The translations under genes were made by a program, and so were the position numbers. Shown piece by piece: positions 43,870 to 54,256 of a stretch of 64,000 nucleotides of DNA. How positions within the stretch are numbered: position 1 is the stretch's first letter; each line of letters opens with the position of its first letter. The notes under the pieces are model-generated. The model did no database searches. It was not told the DNA's origin and was given only the letters and a program-made list of their open reading frames with translations. The DNA comes from Hyposmocoma kahamanoa (lineage: Eukaryota > Arthropoda > Insecta > Lepidoptera > Cosmopterigidae), in the NCBI RefSeq assembly GCF_003589595.1, contig NW_020654229.1, forward strand, positions 5,605,339-5,669,338, in the 5' to 3' direction.

Positions 43870-44350
43870 AACCATAACCTTTCCAAAAACAATCTTGTTT
43901 CAATGTAATCTTAAAGTAAGCTTATTACAATATTACTCATATTTGTACCACGACAAACTTGTCAACCAAGTAATGTATTATTGCTAAAGTGATTGAAAGA
44001 ACGAATGATTTCCCAATATTGTCTATTCATTGCTAAAAATAGGAAAGAGATAACGCTATATGAACTATATAATGCCATCTCTTTCTTTTTTGATGTTCCG
44101 AATCGTGTTATCGTAGTATAATGTTTAAGTACTTAATGGTATTTACATTAAGAGAATTTTGACTGTTGAAAAAAGAAAAGTATGTAATAATAAAATCTAT
44201 TAAAATTACGTTGTTTTCAATAATTATTCCGCATTTTCATGAAGAAAAATAAATAAAACAAGCTGAGTCTTGATAGTCACGTTGTTAATTCGGAATTATA
44301 GTCCAGTGTCAACTGTTAGTTTCGTCAAGGACCATATAGTTGGCGTTGTC
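43870..44350 (-). repeat. Dispersed repeat R7, copy 2 (in gene A intron)
   Basis: Inverted relative to 29118-29605: aaccataacctttccaaaaa, tcttaaagtaagcttattac, gttgatagtcacg-type words and gaccatatagttggcg. Good overall similarity with scattered indels. 44351-44787 shows nothing recognised. Confidence 0.7.
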
Positions 44351-44787
44351 ATAATTTTAAGAAATAAATACCGCATATTTTTACTTAACGAGAACTGCCA
44401 ATAATACATCTTAGTTTTAACTTTACAATAAGCTTACTTTAGGCGCATTATGATACGAAAAGTCAATATAAGGTTAAAGTAATATTGTGTTAAGAGGTTG
44501 TGGTAGGCCCCTTGATAGTAAAAAACTTTTAGTATTGAATAACTTTTTTTCAAAGGGTTGCTGCGCAAAAGTTGTTGATATTCATGTGTGATCTACACAT
44601 CCCTTAAAAACCACGGAAACTTCTTGGGATGGGTCTGTATAACACTTTTTTATATTCCGTCCTACCGTTGCAACCACACACTTTTTTATAGTAGCAAGAA
44701 AAAATGTGTCCTTCGGGATGCTATCCAAAAAGAAAATCAGAGGGTGGAATTTTTCATAGACTCGATCAAGTGGTGACATAATCACAA

Positions 44788-45314
44788 CGAGTATATAACC
44801 AGAAATAGCGACGAAATGTCATTTATTTGTTTGAAAACTATTCTGCCACATAATTACAATAACCAATACTATATATTACTTATATTAATATATGTACAAT
44901 ACCACATAAACAAATGACGGGTGTCGTCAATTGTTTCATTTCGAATCGACCAGTTTAACGCGAGCTTTGCTATAATGGACGAAAATTGCATATATACAAC
45001 ATATTTAATATTTAATTACCGATGACATGTGATTCCGTTTGTTTTGTAATTAGATGTTTTGCTGTTTTTCCCACACCACCGAATGGAATAGCCATCCATA
45101 GTTTGAGATATTATCTTTATTACAATAAATACAGAATATTTTTGGAATATACGGAGACGTACACACAGGTCAGTTGTTGGCGCTGTACTATTTCAACTTT
45201 GTAATTCGTGATTTCAGCGCAAGCGAGAGTTAGTATTTACAAGTGATATAAGGTCCATTTGACTAATGAGATGCCAGGGATGGACGACCCTTATTTAGTC
45301 TCTATTTCTGGTCA
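44788..45314 (+). mobile_element. TIR element X, copy 3 (in gene A intron)
   Basis: The left end cgagtatataaccagaaata is followed by gcgacgaaatg. The right end gtctctatttctggtc is missing its last dozen bases. The body matches copy 1 except for a replaced stretch at 44858-44910. Confidence 0.7.
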
Positions 45315-45672
45315 ATGTGGGTCGGTCATGCATACCACGATGGCGTTAAAAAAGAATACAACACAACCCAATAATCTCTTCAACAAACTCTTTGATAACT
45401 GGCAATCGCTAGTTCTTCACTCGTGGTAAAATTCAAATTAAATTTCACACGTAAATTACGTATAGCGGATTCTAAACCACAGCCTCTGTCGTAGGGCAAA
45501 CCATTGGGCAACCAACGCTTTCAGTTAACTAAAGTTTTAGTATTAAAATTTTCGTACCATGATAAAGGAAAATTGAAGGCTTACCATATATCTTCAAGAT
45601 GAGTAAGCCCTGCCCTATATTAAAGCGTTTGTACACTACGTCTTATTCGCATTAGCTCCGAATCCGAGAAAT

Positions 45673-45946
45673 CGACCCCTCCTACGTAAAGTATCGTATG
45701 TCGAAATTGCCAAGTTTACAGGGGAGCGTTTTAAAGTTCTGAATTCACTGAAGGAGTGATCACCATAGATCATCTAACCGATATCTAGAATTTTATAATA
45801 CTCTATGTGAGTAATGAGCTTTGCCGAATAAAACTGAGAAATGCTAAAGTCACGTGTTGTGCTCGTTTCAGTGAATTCAGAACTTTAAAACGCTTCCCTG
45901 TAAACTTGGCAATTTCGACATACGATACTTTACGTCGGAGGGGTCG
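45673..45946. mobile_element. Long-TIR element T, copy 2 (in gene A intron)
   Basis: Arms cgacccctcctacgtaaagt then atcgtatgtcgaaattgcc, and the inverse ggcaatttcgacatacgata then ctttacgtcggaggggtcg; about 80 bp each and more perfect than copy 1. The inner ends contain gttctgaattcactga and tcagtgaattcagaac. Confidence 0.8.
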
Positions 45947-46091
45947 AAATAATCCGAAATGTTATAGGGATCATTGTATTTCTATGTGTACAAGCGACAT
46001 TCGTATCTTCTCGGATACGAATCGGAATTAATGCACAAGCGACATCCGAAGTGGGTTCGAGTCTGGATTTGTTTAGTCTCGGATGTGGGCC

Positions 46092-46266
46092 TACTCTCGA
46101 TCTTCGCCCAACATCCGTCCGAAAGAATTACTGCCAAATAAGCAATACTTGACCAAATGAAAAGACGCGTGATGCGAAATGAAACCTCATACTGGATACT
46201 TGTCTTTTAATTTTGTCAAATATTACTTATTTGACAGTAACTGTTTTGGACGGAGATCGAGCGTGG
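46092..46266. mobile_element. Foldback element beside the gene A donor site
   Basis: tctcgatcttcgcccaacat then ccgtccgaaagaattactgc pairs imperfectly with cagtaactgttttggacgga then gatcgag. A related half copy at 48508-48600 reads tctcgttttccgcccaacat and cgtccgaaacaaatacagtc. It lies about 105 bp inside intron 1. Confidence 0.6.
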
Positions 46267-46371
46267 TCCCCCTGCACTGCATCGATTCGTATTCGTAGAT
46301 ACGTATCCAACTATGTAACGTTGCTGGCATAACTTGAATGAATTTATGTTGATTAAAAAAAAACAACTTAC

Positions 46372-46411
46372 TCGATATTGTTAACAACATGCAACGCCAA
46401 AAATCAACCAT
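46372..46411 (-). CDS. Gene A, exon 1: start codon and signal peptide
   Basis: The minus strand reads ATG at 46411 and encodes MVDFWRCMLLTIS plus one base, then a consensus donor GTAAGT. Spliced to 43685 it gives ...LTIS-T-IHCAEYK, a short hydrophobic leader ending in a plausible signal-peptidase site near HCA|EY. Support: the phase matches the exon 2 acceptor exactly; gene B has an exon of the same design; and the nine bases AAGGAAATG around the start are identical in both genes. Not proven by transcript evidence. Confidence 0.7.
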
Positions 46412-46675
46412 TTCCTTCAAAAAATTTAACAGAAATCAAATAAAAATAAATGTTTCGCTGGAAAATAAAAGAATTACATAATGCTTGTTAAATATTATAT
46501 GTAAACGTATTGGTATTTCATAACTTCATCGATTTACGGTTCAGTTTTGTACTAAAATTGTTAGTGTGGAAGCGATTTTATTAGCAATATTATTTGTTAA
46601 CGCAGCGGCCGCGAAACGTCGCTCCCATGATAACTAAAACCATCTAAAACGATTTTTTTTTATGATTCCAATTGG

Positions 46676-46925
46676 CGGGACGACCAAGTCGTGCGCCTGC
46701 TGGTAAGGGACACACCTGTCCATAACAGTTGCAGTGTCATTCAGTGATTTAAATCACACAGATCTGATGGACACTGCTACTTCGCCCGTCACTTTGAAAT
46801 ATAAGTTGACAAGTCTCATGAGTCTGTAATATTTCACCTGCACCCTTACGCTTCAAAAGCGAAACGCAATAATGCTAATATTACTGCTTGGTGATAGAAA
46901 TAGGTAAGATGGCATTAATTACATA
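46676..46925 (+). repeat. SINE-like repeat R2, sense
   Basis: gcgggacgaccaagtcgtgc, gcgcctgctggtaagggaca, cataacagttgcagtgtcat, tgacaagtctcatgagtctg and taatgctaatattactgctt give a near full-length copy. A CpG-rich patch follows at 46960-47100 (gcgtgcccgcgaccggtgac), possibly another TE end. Confidence 0.65.
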
Positions 46926-47129
46926 GATGAACTCTCTCACAAGGACCTTTACTGTTACTAAAATTGTAGGCATTGGGTTGGTCGCACCGAATCGCTGCGA
47001 CTTGTTTTAACACGTAGAACTAAATGGCTAAGTGCAGCGTGCCCGCGACCGGTGACTGTTGGTCCAGCGATGAGTCGTCGCAAGTCGCTTGCGACTGCTA
47101 ATAGATGATCAATTAATGTTATTATATTG

Positions 47130-47398
47130 GACAAACAAAGCGAAGTATTGTACCCGCGTCAAAGAACATACAGCTGATGTCAAACACCGTCGAGCATGAT
47201 AAACTATGTTAAATGGATAAACCTACACATTCAATGAAGTTTGACAAACCCCAGGTCCTTGCAAAAGAAGTCCGTTATCTACCCAGGACGCTGCGAGAGG
47301 CCATTGAAATTAAAACACGTCCTAATTTCAACAGGGAAGATGGTTTCTCCGTACCACCAGTTTGGGATCCTCTAATAAAAAATCCCAAACAAACATAA
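47130..47398 (+). pseudogene. Penelope-like element, GIY-YIG-region C-terminal remnant
   Basis: Plus strand: RVKEHTADVKHRREH, a stop, then SMKFDKPQVLAKEVRYLPR, TLREAIEIKTRPNFNREDG and PPVWDPLI, then stop. The order (R.KEH.., FD....LA, REA.EI..RP.N.NREDG, W.P) is the end of the GIY-YIG endonuclease region typical of Penelope-like retroelements (recalled family signature). Only the C-terminal tail survives. Confidence 0.65.
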
Positions 47399-47640
47399 GA
47401 CTGCAGTACTAATTAATATGTTTGGTTTATTATAATTTCTATGATTAATTAATAAGAAATTGAACTTAATAAAAATTCATTCAATAAAATAATTTGTAAA
47501 ACTTAATGTTGTGTAAATTGGAATGTTTTGTAAAATTAAAAATAAGATATTTAATTAATAACAATTGTAACTATAGTGAAAAAATAGGGTGGTTTTGCAT
47601 CAATATTAGACATAACTGGTTGAAGACTGTACCACTTCAG

Positions 47641-47745
47641 TCAACTGTGACCATGGAACCTGTAAAGGGCCCGAAACGTCGGTTTGTTTTAAAAAACAAA
47701 TACCTATACGGGATTTAAATCCGGAAAAATAGTTTCATTTCCTAT
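47641..47745 (+). repeat. Penelope-like terminal sequence (half copy)
   Basis: tgtgaccatggaacctgtaa, agggcccgaaacgtcggttt, tttaaatccggaaaaatagt then ttcatttccta match one arm of the 67-bp inverted repeat at 63560-63724. Its position about 240 bp 3' of the Penelope-like remnant suggests it is that element's terminal repeat. 47746-48631 shows nothing else recognised apart from the foldback half at 48508-48600. Confidence 0.6.
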
Positions 47746-48631
47746 TGTTATTAGATTATTACATAAGTAATTAAAATTATAATAATGAACCCAGGTAGGT
47801 TAATTGATGCAATTCGTAACCGCCGCGGAATATTAATTGGATGAATATTAAATCTCCTCGGAGATTAAGAAATCTCCGAGAAGTTGATTAATCTCATTGA
47901 AGTTGTGAATTCCATAGAACAAAAATCTACAAAACACTGATTTGATGTGTTTTAGTTTTCTTACACTTGAAAAGAATTATTTGAGTACAACAATACAATA
48001 CAAAAATATCCGAAAAACCCGAGTAACCGAAAATTAAGAACTGATAAAACCGGTTTTCAAAATCACTCGGATTTTTTATGCCCTAATCCCAAAGGAACTG
48101 ATCCAAAAGTTTCGTGTTCCAAAATCGAGTTTTTAGGAGACAATCTCATGAATGGTCGTGACACCTCTGGGTCGAACTGGAAACTGGACTGGAACGGAAC
48201 TGGAAAATACTCATGAAGTTCATCTACGATGGAACAGCGATCGACTTTTGTCACAAGTTCGTACTTGACAAGTGAGGGTCTGCCTCTTTCACTTTTGTCC
48301 TCAAGTGAATGTCTTCCCGCCTTAAACTCACGACCCCTTCACCTTTATTATTTTCAGCCTTAATTTTCCCACCATTGACTCACTCATTACACCCTTTCCA
48401 TACACAGAAAGAAACAGTTCATGAATTTCAAACGATTTGAAACCTTGGCTCTAAAAATATTATTACACAACAACTTGAGATAATTTAATACACAACAACT
48501 CGAGACGGAACCTGTACTCTCGTTTTCCGCCCAACATTCGTCCGAAACAAATACAGTCAAATGAGTAACTCGCGACCAAATTAAAAAACAATGTCAAGTA
48601 TGAAGCTTCATTCGCATCAAACGTCTTTTTA

Positions 48632-48958
48632 ACCGACTTCAAAAAAGGTTTTCAATTCGACTGTATGTTCTTTTTGGATGTATCTTACGCGATAACTCCG
48701 GTATTTGTGAACCGATTTTCATGATTCTTTTTTGTTGGAAAGAGGGTACCTCCATAGTGGTCCCATTTAATTTTGAAACAAAATCATCCATTTTTATTAT
48801 CTCCTGTGTCAAGTTCCATATAGTGGCGAACTAGGGGATGAATGCGAGTTTGCGCACTTTCCGGTAACCGATTTCAAGAAAACTTGGTAATTATATCTAC
48901 TTCCACGTACTTTTGAGGTCGGTTTTTTTGGTACTCTGTACTAAGATTATAATTTTTA
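48632..48958 (+). repeat. R1, internally deleted copy
   Basis: The R1 5' half (accgacttcaaaaaaggttt, ttacgcgataactccggtat) jumps to the 3' half (atctcctgtgtcaagttcca, atgaatgcgagtttgcgcac, gtttttttggtactctgtac), losing about 120 bp. Confidence 0.7.
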
Positions 48959-49148
48959 TCGAATCTATCTATCTATCCGACCGTATTCGGTCAAGGCGAC
49001 CACTTCGACTCCTAGTTGAGTTGGCGCTGATGTGCTCGAAGATGACTAATATAGCCAATCTTCGCGGCGAAACCTCGGGACACGTGAGCACATCGCCGAC
49101 GTAATTATAGTAAATAGCGGAGGATGGATGGGCCTTTATTTCGAGAAC

Positions 49149-49335
49149 TTACCTCTTCACAATCCCTCGCCATTCAGGGCGCAGTGCTGCCCAATCTTCC
49201 CATTGAGACGGCTCGATGTTGCATCTTCTCATATGTCGCTTCTGAACATCTTTATAAATGAGGAGTTGACCGCCAGGCTTCCGCCTACCCTCCTCTAGTT
49301 CAAAGTAGAAGATGCGCTTCGCCAGTATATTTATT
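49149..49335 (-). pseudogene. Non-LTR retrotransposon C-terminal remnant
   Basis: The minus strand reads ILAKRIFYFELEEGRRKPGG, QLLIYKDVQKRHMRRCNIE and PSQWEDWAALRPEWRGIVK. The LEEGRRKPGGQxLxYKDVxKRHMxRC motif is a common retrotransposon ORF2 end in invertebrates (recalled). Its upstream part is gone. Confidence 0.65.
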
Positions 49336-49379
49336 GACCGAGTATCTATTTGGCAGTATTCAACAAATATGTTTCGAAC

Positions 49380-49560
49380 GGAGCACGAGAGTACCTGGGC
49401 CAGGCACCGAGGTGGCGAGACCCGACGTCGAGAACTCCATTTCAACGACTTGCTGTGATTTATTGAGAAGTTTCCCTCTTCCGCACAATATTGCGAGATT
49501 TAAAAAGAAACACCAAAAGCGACCTAAGACCAAACCGGAACTCATTTTCTGGATGACCTT
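49380..49560 (+). pseudogene. Possible retrotransposon C-terminal tail
   Basis: Plus strand: TEVARPDVENSISTTCCD, LLRSFPLPHNIARFKKKHQK. The LPLPxNIxRFKKKLK style is that of a retrotransposon ORF end, abutting the minus-strand remnant at 49149. Weak evidence. 49561-49811 shows nothing. Confidence 0.4.
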
Positions 49561-49811
49561 CGTATTTATTGTCCACCAACATTCCCATTTTAAAATACTC
49601 TCACGGCTTTCAATTTATGAACGAAATACCTGCAAGTACTGCGTAGCTATTTTTAAAAGAACCAGTTAACCTTTACCTTCGTAAAATTGCGTTTTTAACC
49701 TTTTTTTGCTTAACTATTTATGGGCGGTTAAGTTTATCTGATTTAACATTTTACTTTAGATCAAGTAAAGCGGCGCACTAGTTGTTAATGCAATAATTAC
49801 AACATTTTTAT

Positions 49812-50590
49812 AAAAAAAAAACTGACCTCAAAAGTACGTGGAATTACATCTATTTGCCAAGTTTTATTGAAATCGGTTACCGGAAAGTGCGCAAACCCGG
49901 ATTCATCCCCTAGTTCGCCACTATACGGGACTTGACACAGGAGATAATAAAAATCGGTTCTCCTACTCAAAGTATATTGAAAGAGAAAAACGCCTTGAGC
50001 AAAATCAATCATTAATACACATTGACTTACAATAATTATATGGACGTCGGGTCCGCGCTAAAAAGTGTCCGAACTTATAGGGCGTTAAAATCGTATACAG
50101 AGCGTCATTCACGCTTTAGTCTTCGTTTGTTCGACTGACAGCGAAGCAAGCAAAATTAGACAGTACTGCGATGACATTACAATTTAAATTCAACGTTTTA
50201 GTTTTTTCATATTCCTTTACATGTCACTACGTTTAAATAGGTTGACTTGGGACATTTTTTTCGTGGTTTTTGTATTAGACCCGTTGTCCATTTATTTGTA
50301 AGTCAATGTTAATACAACAAATAATTGATCCTTATAATAAAATTTTGGCGCTATTTATAAAAAAAATCTTCATGCGTGAACAGCCACCCTTAGAGGTGGA
50401 TTATTTTCTTCAAAATTAACTGGGACCACTGTAGGTATACTATAGGTACCCTCTTTCCAACAAAAAAAGAATCATCAAAATCGGTCCACAAATGGCGGAG
50501 TTATCGCGTAACATACAAAAAAAACATACAATCGAATTAAGAACCTCCTCGTTTCTTTAAAATTGGTTAAAAACAAACGGAAACCGGATT
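49812..50590 (-). repeat. R1 antisense, interrupted by MITE H2
   Basis: Left part: aaaaaactgacctcaaaagt, acatctatttgccaagtttt, gcgcaaacccggattcatcc, gggacttgacacaggagata, cttgagcaaaatcaatc. Right part: aataattgatccttataata, gtgaacagccacccttagag, gaatcatcaaaatcggtcca. The break coincides exactly with the H2 target-site duplication. Confidence 0.75.
50020..50308. mobile_element. MITE H2, full-length, perfect 8-bp duplication
   Basis: 289 bp. It starts cattgacttacaataattat and ends tttatttgtaagtcaatg. The target duplication ttaataca is perfect (50012-50019 and 50309-50316). Nested inside R1, so H2 moved after this R1 copy was established. Confidence 0.92.
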
Positions 50591-50995
50591 CATCCCCTAG
50601 TTTGCCACCCTTAGAGGTGGAATATTGTCTTCAACTTTAAATGGGACCAATGCTGTCGTCCGCTGACTAAAACTTGGCTAAGTGACAAAATATTTTTTTG
50701 AGATGTCATAAAAAATCATAACCCAGTTTTAGAATAGTGATATAGTTTAATGGTATTTCAGTAATGCAATGTTCCGATAAGTTGAACACGTTAACTAATT
50801 TCAACTGTTTTTAAAAGATAATTTTGTGCTCTATCTTTTTCTATAATGCAGAATGCGGAGGTACCCTCTTTCCAATAAAAAAAAGAATCAAAAAATCGGT
50901 TCACAAATGCTTAATAGTAGAAGAGTAGGCGCATAATATACATTAAAAAAATACAGAGAAATTGAGAATCTACTCCTTTTTTGAAGTCGATGAAA
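50591..50995. repeat. Y fragment and R1 fragments
   Basis: 50591-50655 is R1 (gattcatcccctagtttgcc). 50656-50845 is a Y copy without its right end (aaaacttggctaagtgacaa, ataacccagttttagaatag, gaacacgttaactaatttca). 50860-50995 is R1 again (taccctctttccaataaaaa, gagaatctactccttttttg). Confidence 0.6.
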
Positions 50996-51179
50996 AACAG
51001 GACAAACCGGAGGTTTGTAGCATCTGAACCCGGGGTTGGTTTAAAGTTGCAACGGAACCCAAATGAAGCCAATCGCGAGTTTTGTGTGATTCCGGGGCTG
51101 GTAGCTTGTCAAAAAAAATTAAATTTGTATTATCTGAACCCGAATTAATTTTCATTAGATATGGCACATTTTTTTATCA

Positions 51180-51345
51180 TACCAAGTGACTGAACGAGCA
51201 AGTCGTGCGCCTGGTGGTAAGCGACACGCCTGTCCATAACAGTTTCAGTGTCAATCAGAGCTTTAAATCGCAAAGTGGCCATTGCGCCCGGTCTCCCTGA
51301 GACATAAGTTGACAAGTCCCATGTGCCTGTAATTTCGTGTTACCC
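51180..51345 (+). repeat. SINE-like repeat R2, sense
   Basis: aagtgactgaacgagcaagt, cgtgcgcctggtggtaagcg, gtccataacagtttcagtgt and gttgacaagtcccatgtgcc. It ends about 180 bp before the gene B start codon, within the presumed promoter side. Confidence 0.7.
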
Positions 51346-51522
51346 TTATATTACTATCTCATGCTATTCATTTTCCAGTTGGGTTTACTAAATGAGTAAA
51401 CCCGAAGGAAAATGGTAGTAATGGAGTTTTATATCTGTAACAAAATGTTTTATTTCAATTTGTTTTTTATACCCTTACGAAACCGAAAATCAAATTTATT
51501 TTTAGCCTTATCGGCAAAGGAA

Positions 51523-51568
51523 ATGCTATATTTTGTGAATTACATATTCTATGCTGTTTTATTTTCAC
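51523..51568 (+). CDS. Gene B, exon 1: start codon and signal peptide
   Basis: ATG at 51523 encodes MLYFVNYIFYAVLFS plus one base, followed by the consensus donor GTAAGT. Spliced to 54512 it reads ...LFS-P-IICDNITV, a strongly hydrophobic leader with possible cleavage after the Cys. The design matches gene A exon 1 (46372-46411): phase-1 donor, M[LV].F start, aliphatic core, then [PT]I.C. The nine bases AAGGAAATG at the start are identical in both. An in-frame ATG at 51412 could give a longer N terminus; the shared start context favours 51523. No transcript evidence. Confidence 0.75.
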
Positions 51569-51727
51569 GTAAGTATATTAATATTTCAAATAAGCTGCTG
51601 GAGATATGTTGGCACAAACATTAATATATAAACGTCCTACAGCTGGGTATTTGGCGTCGACCTAATTGAAAGCGAATACGCGACCATTGCGTGGATTGAC
51701 GATGCGATCTTCGCGCGCAGGTGGCCT

Positions 51728-52270
51728 AAAGGCCTCTCCACACTCGCGCGCGGTTCACGCGCAAAACCAATGCGCGAATCGCTGCCACAGGTCCACGCTC
51801 GCAGAGGTTCGCGCCTGGTTCACAGCATAGCTCGTGCGCTTGACGAACATGGACGCCGAAGTTGCTGCTGCGGGATTACTTAGCGCTTTGGCGATTTACA
51901 ATTAAGCTTTTATAATGAAAAAATGCTAGAACAATCTACAAATATCAGTTCTAGTGGTTCTAGTTCATTTGTCCAATTCACGGCTATTAATTTACGCACT
52001 TTCAAATCGGCAACAATAAAAACATAAACACAACCGTTCGCGGCACTTATCAGCAACAGAGCCGCACCCGAATGTGGAGCCTTGTCGCGTTCACGCTAAG
52101 TTTGCGCTTCGCGAACCCTTTATAGCGGGACAAAGTACCGACAAGAATCGGGTACTAGCCACGTACACGGCGCGAAACCGCGAAGAATATGCCAATGGGA
52201 TCCACACTCATGCTTCGCGGGTAGGTCGTGGCATCGCGCGTGAATCGCGCGCGAATGTGGAGAGGCCATA
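51728..52270. mobile_element. CpG-rich TIR element in gene B intron
   Basis: The left end ggcctctccacactcgcgcg then cggttcacgcgc and the right end gcgcgtgaatcgcgcgcgaa then tgtggagaggcc are inverted repeats with 2 mismatches in 32. TAA lies just outside both ends (ctaaagg.. and ..gccataat), compatible with a 3-bp TWA duplication of the PIF/Harbinger type, tentatively. Base composition is far richer in CG than the flanks. Short open frames within have no motif. Confidence 0.6.
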
Positions 52271-52309
52271 ATACGTAACCGCGCGAGCCCGTGTTCTCGC
52301 CATTATAGT

Positions 52310-52580
52310 TGCGGCAGCGGAGCCTATCAATTAGGACACCTATTCCGACGTCAATGTTTGATCGTGCGTTCGTACGAACTAAGTTCGCACGAATAGATTC
52401 AAACATTATAGTGGGGCAGTTAGGACACCTATTCGAGATCTGTATATATGATCGCAGATTTGCACGAACATAACTCGCGCGATCTTGCGATGGTCGCGTA
52501 ATCGCGTTCCGCGTAATAGGATGACGCCTCATTCTCCTTTTGGCGACCTTGGTGACCCAAAGATTTGCTTGCACTGTGGG
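52310..52580. repeat. Palindrome-rich segment with a partial tandem repeat
   Basis: taggacacctattc occurs twice (about 52332 and 52420). Between them are cgtgcgttcgtacgaactaa and gttcgcacgaatagattcaa, a hairpin-forming stretch. The right part is again CpG-rich (aactcgcgcgatcttgcgat). Probably TE debris. Confidence 0.4.
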
Positions 52581-52706
52581 CGCTGGAGGTGGAGTAGTCA
52601 GGGAAATGAACCTCTTTTTAAACTGGGTGATAACCCGGATTGATTTCCGATTGCTCTGGTACTCATAGCACTGAGAATTTAGATTAACTTCACATTCAAT
52701 TTATAT

Positions 52707-52923
52707 GTTATATATACCACATATCTTTAATTCCATCTTCTATAACAAAATCATAAAACAAATAAAGTTGAAAATAGCACGCAAGACAGTATTAATGCTG
52801 CAATACAGATGCTGCCCCTCCTGTAGCCCAAGATATCCCTTATATCGTACAAGCGCAAGTTCTTTCTGTTCCATTTCATTTTTAATGTCAATTTATCTAG
52901 AAATATAATTTACATTTCTTGAT
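52707..52923 (+). repeat. 217-bp direct repeat, distal copy
   Basis: It is colinear without gaps with 54257-54473 and differs at about seven positions (about 97% identical by eye). Shared words include cacatatctttaa, gtattaatgctgcaata and gctgcccctcctgtagccca. The two copies are 1550 bp apart within gene B intron 1. Confidence 0.9.
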
Positions 52924-53339
52924 ATCATATAACAAAGTGCTTGATCTATTAAAATCGAAATCAATGATAAAATATTATTCAAAGAGCGAGCGTGCTAGCT
53001 TCTCCGTCCGCTGCGCGCTTCTGCTCTTTCAGTGTGACTTGACCCTTAGCGACGTGTCTGGCAGAAACGGGCTCCAAACGGGATATGTGGCGGAATTTGG
53101 TGTTAAAGGTCAAAACCCACTTTACCAGTAATTTTTTTGAAATTTTATAGAGTCCGCTACTGGTTTTATGCACCGTACATTCCCTTAAAAAAAGGCAATT
53201 AATAAACGAGGAGTTTATTATCGACATATGTAGCAGCTGACGAATCGTGTTCAAAATACACCTTGTACTTCACGTGACCATTATTTTTATACCACGTTAA
53301 AATAACTCTTTTTAATCTAAAAAAATTTAAATGTAATTT

Positions 53340-53532
53340 TTTGTAAGGAAAGAAAGAAAACTGTTTGTTATACAAGCACCGACACGCATTAAACAAAACA
53401 ATAGTGGAACAATAATAATAATACCAGTTCATATAATTCACCGTCTTGCGTGTCGCGCTTGGTGCAATCGGGACTTGCTCAGCTTTAGCCCCAAAACGGC
53501 TTTTTTTTAAACCGTTTCGTGGCGCTGATGTA
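53340..53532 (-). repeat. Microsatellite-tailed repeat R6, copy 2
   Basis: aaagaaagaaaactgtttgt, acaatagtggaacaataata, cgcgcttggtgcaatcggga and aaaccgtttcgtggcgctga, as at 14993-15385 but with a shorter tail. Confidence 0.65.
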
Positions 53533-53700
53533 TGTATGTTACGCGATATTCTTTTGATAATGATAATTTGTTTTTATTGGAAAGACGGTACCTCAGATGT
53601 GGTCCCATTTAAATTTGAAGAAAATATTCCACCTCTAAGGGTTGCAAACTAGGGTATGAATCACTTTTGAGGTCGGTTTTTTTAGTACTCCGTACTGTCT
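53533..53700 (+). repeat. R1 fragment
   Basis: tatgttacgcgatattcttt, agacggtacctcagatgtgg and ggtcggtttttttagtactc. 53701-54256 contains no recognised feature. Confidence 0.6.
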
Positions 53701-54256
53701 TTTAAAGCATACTGTTAAACCTTCTATACGTGTACCCTGTGGGTGAAGGTGACCCTAATTACGCCGAGGGTACAGCATAATAAAGCGTTTAGGATGTTAC
53801 TGGAGTTACCGCGACAATGTAGCACTTCAGGTATGTTCGCTGAGGCACGCATAGAAGGCTTTCGTGCCATTTTGAGGAAGCGGGTTGCCTCACTTTGGCG
53901 ACATGTACGTGGGTACCAGCATTCTGAAAGTCGAGGTGGATAGAATTGACTTGCCCATCCAGGCCCTAGGGATGCAACTTTATGTGGCGGTTTAGTTTAA
54001 GTTTAGCTTAAGTATTCTATTGTACTTTACTTATTTTTAAGTGTTAGATCTATTTCAATTTTATGTTTAAACAATTTCAATTTTACATTTAATCAATTTC
54101 TATTTTATATTTAATGTAATTTTCTGTGATTTTCTTTTAATTCTATTTTATGATTTCATAGTTTTTGAATTTTAATTTTGTATCCTAAGTTCTTTACTAA
54201 CAAACCATGGATAATTGTTTTTGTCCTGTCCTTCTCAAAGCGAAGCGTACGGTCAC

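Larger units (their letters stand above)
43686..46371 (-). other. Gene A intron 1 (phase 1, 2686 bp)
   Basis: Donor A|GTAAGT at 46372/46371 and acceptor TTTCAG at 43687-43686. The intron is packed with repeats: R7 (43870-44350), X copy 3 (44788-45314), T copy 2 (45673-45946) and a foldback (46092-46266). None of these occurs at the corresponding place in gene B intron 1. Confidence 0.65.
46412..51522. promoter_or_regulatory. Divergent intergenic region between genes A and B
   Basis: The two genes are head to head with 5.1 kb between start codons, so both promoters should lie here. I cannot assign TATA or initiator elements with confidence. Most of the spacer is transposon debris (R2, a Penelope-like remnant, R1, H2, Y). 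About 46412-46675 and 51346-51522 are the repeat-free parts nearest each start and the most likely core promoters. Confidence 0.45.

Noticed and set aside
47213..47398. Small host gene of 61 codons
   Set aside because: The sequence carries the terminal signature of a Penelope-like GIY-YIG region, with the upstream part of the same element visible behind a stop codon.
52155..52574. 139-codon minus-strand frame
   Set aside because: It runs through the CpG-rich TIR element and adjacent palindromes; Arg-rich composition follows from CG density and no motif is present.
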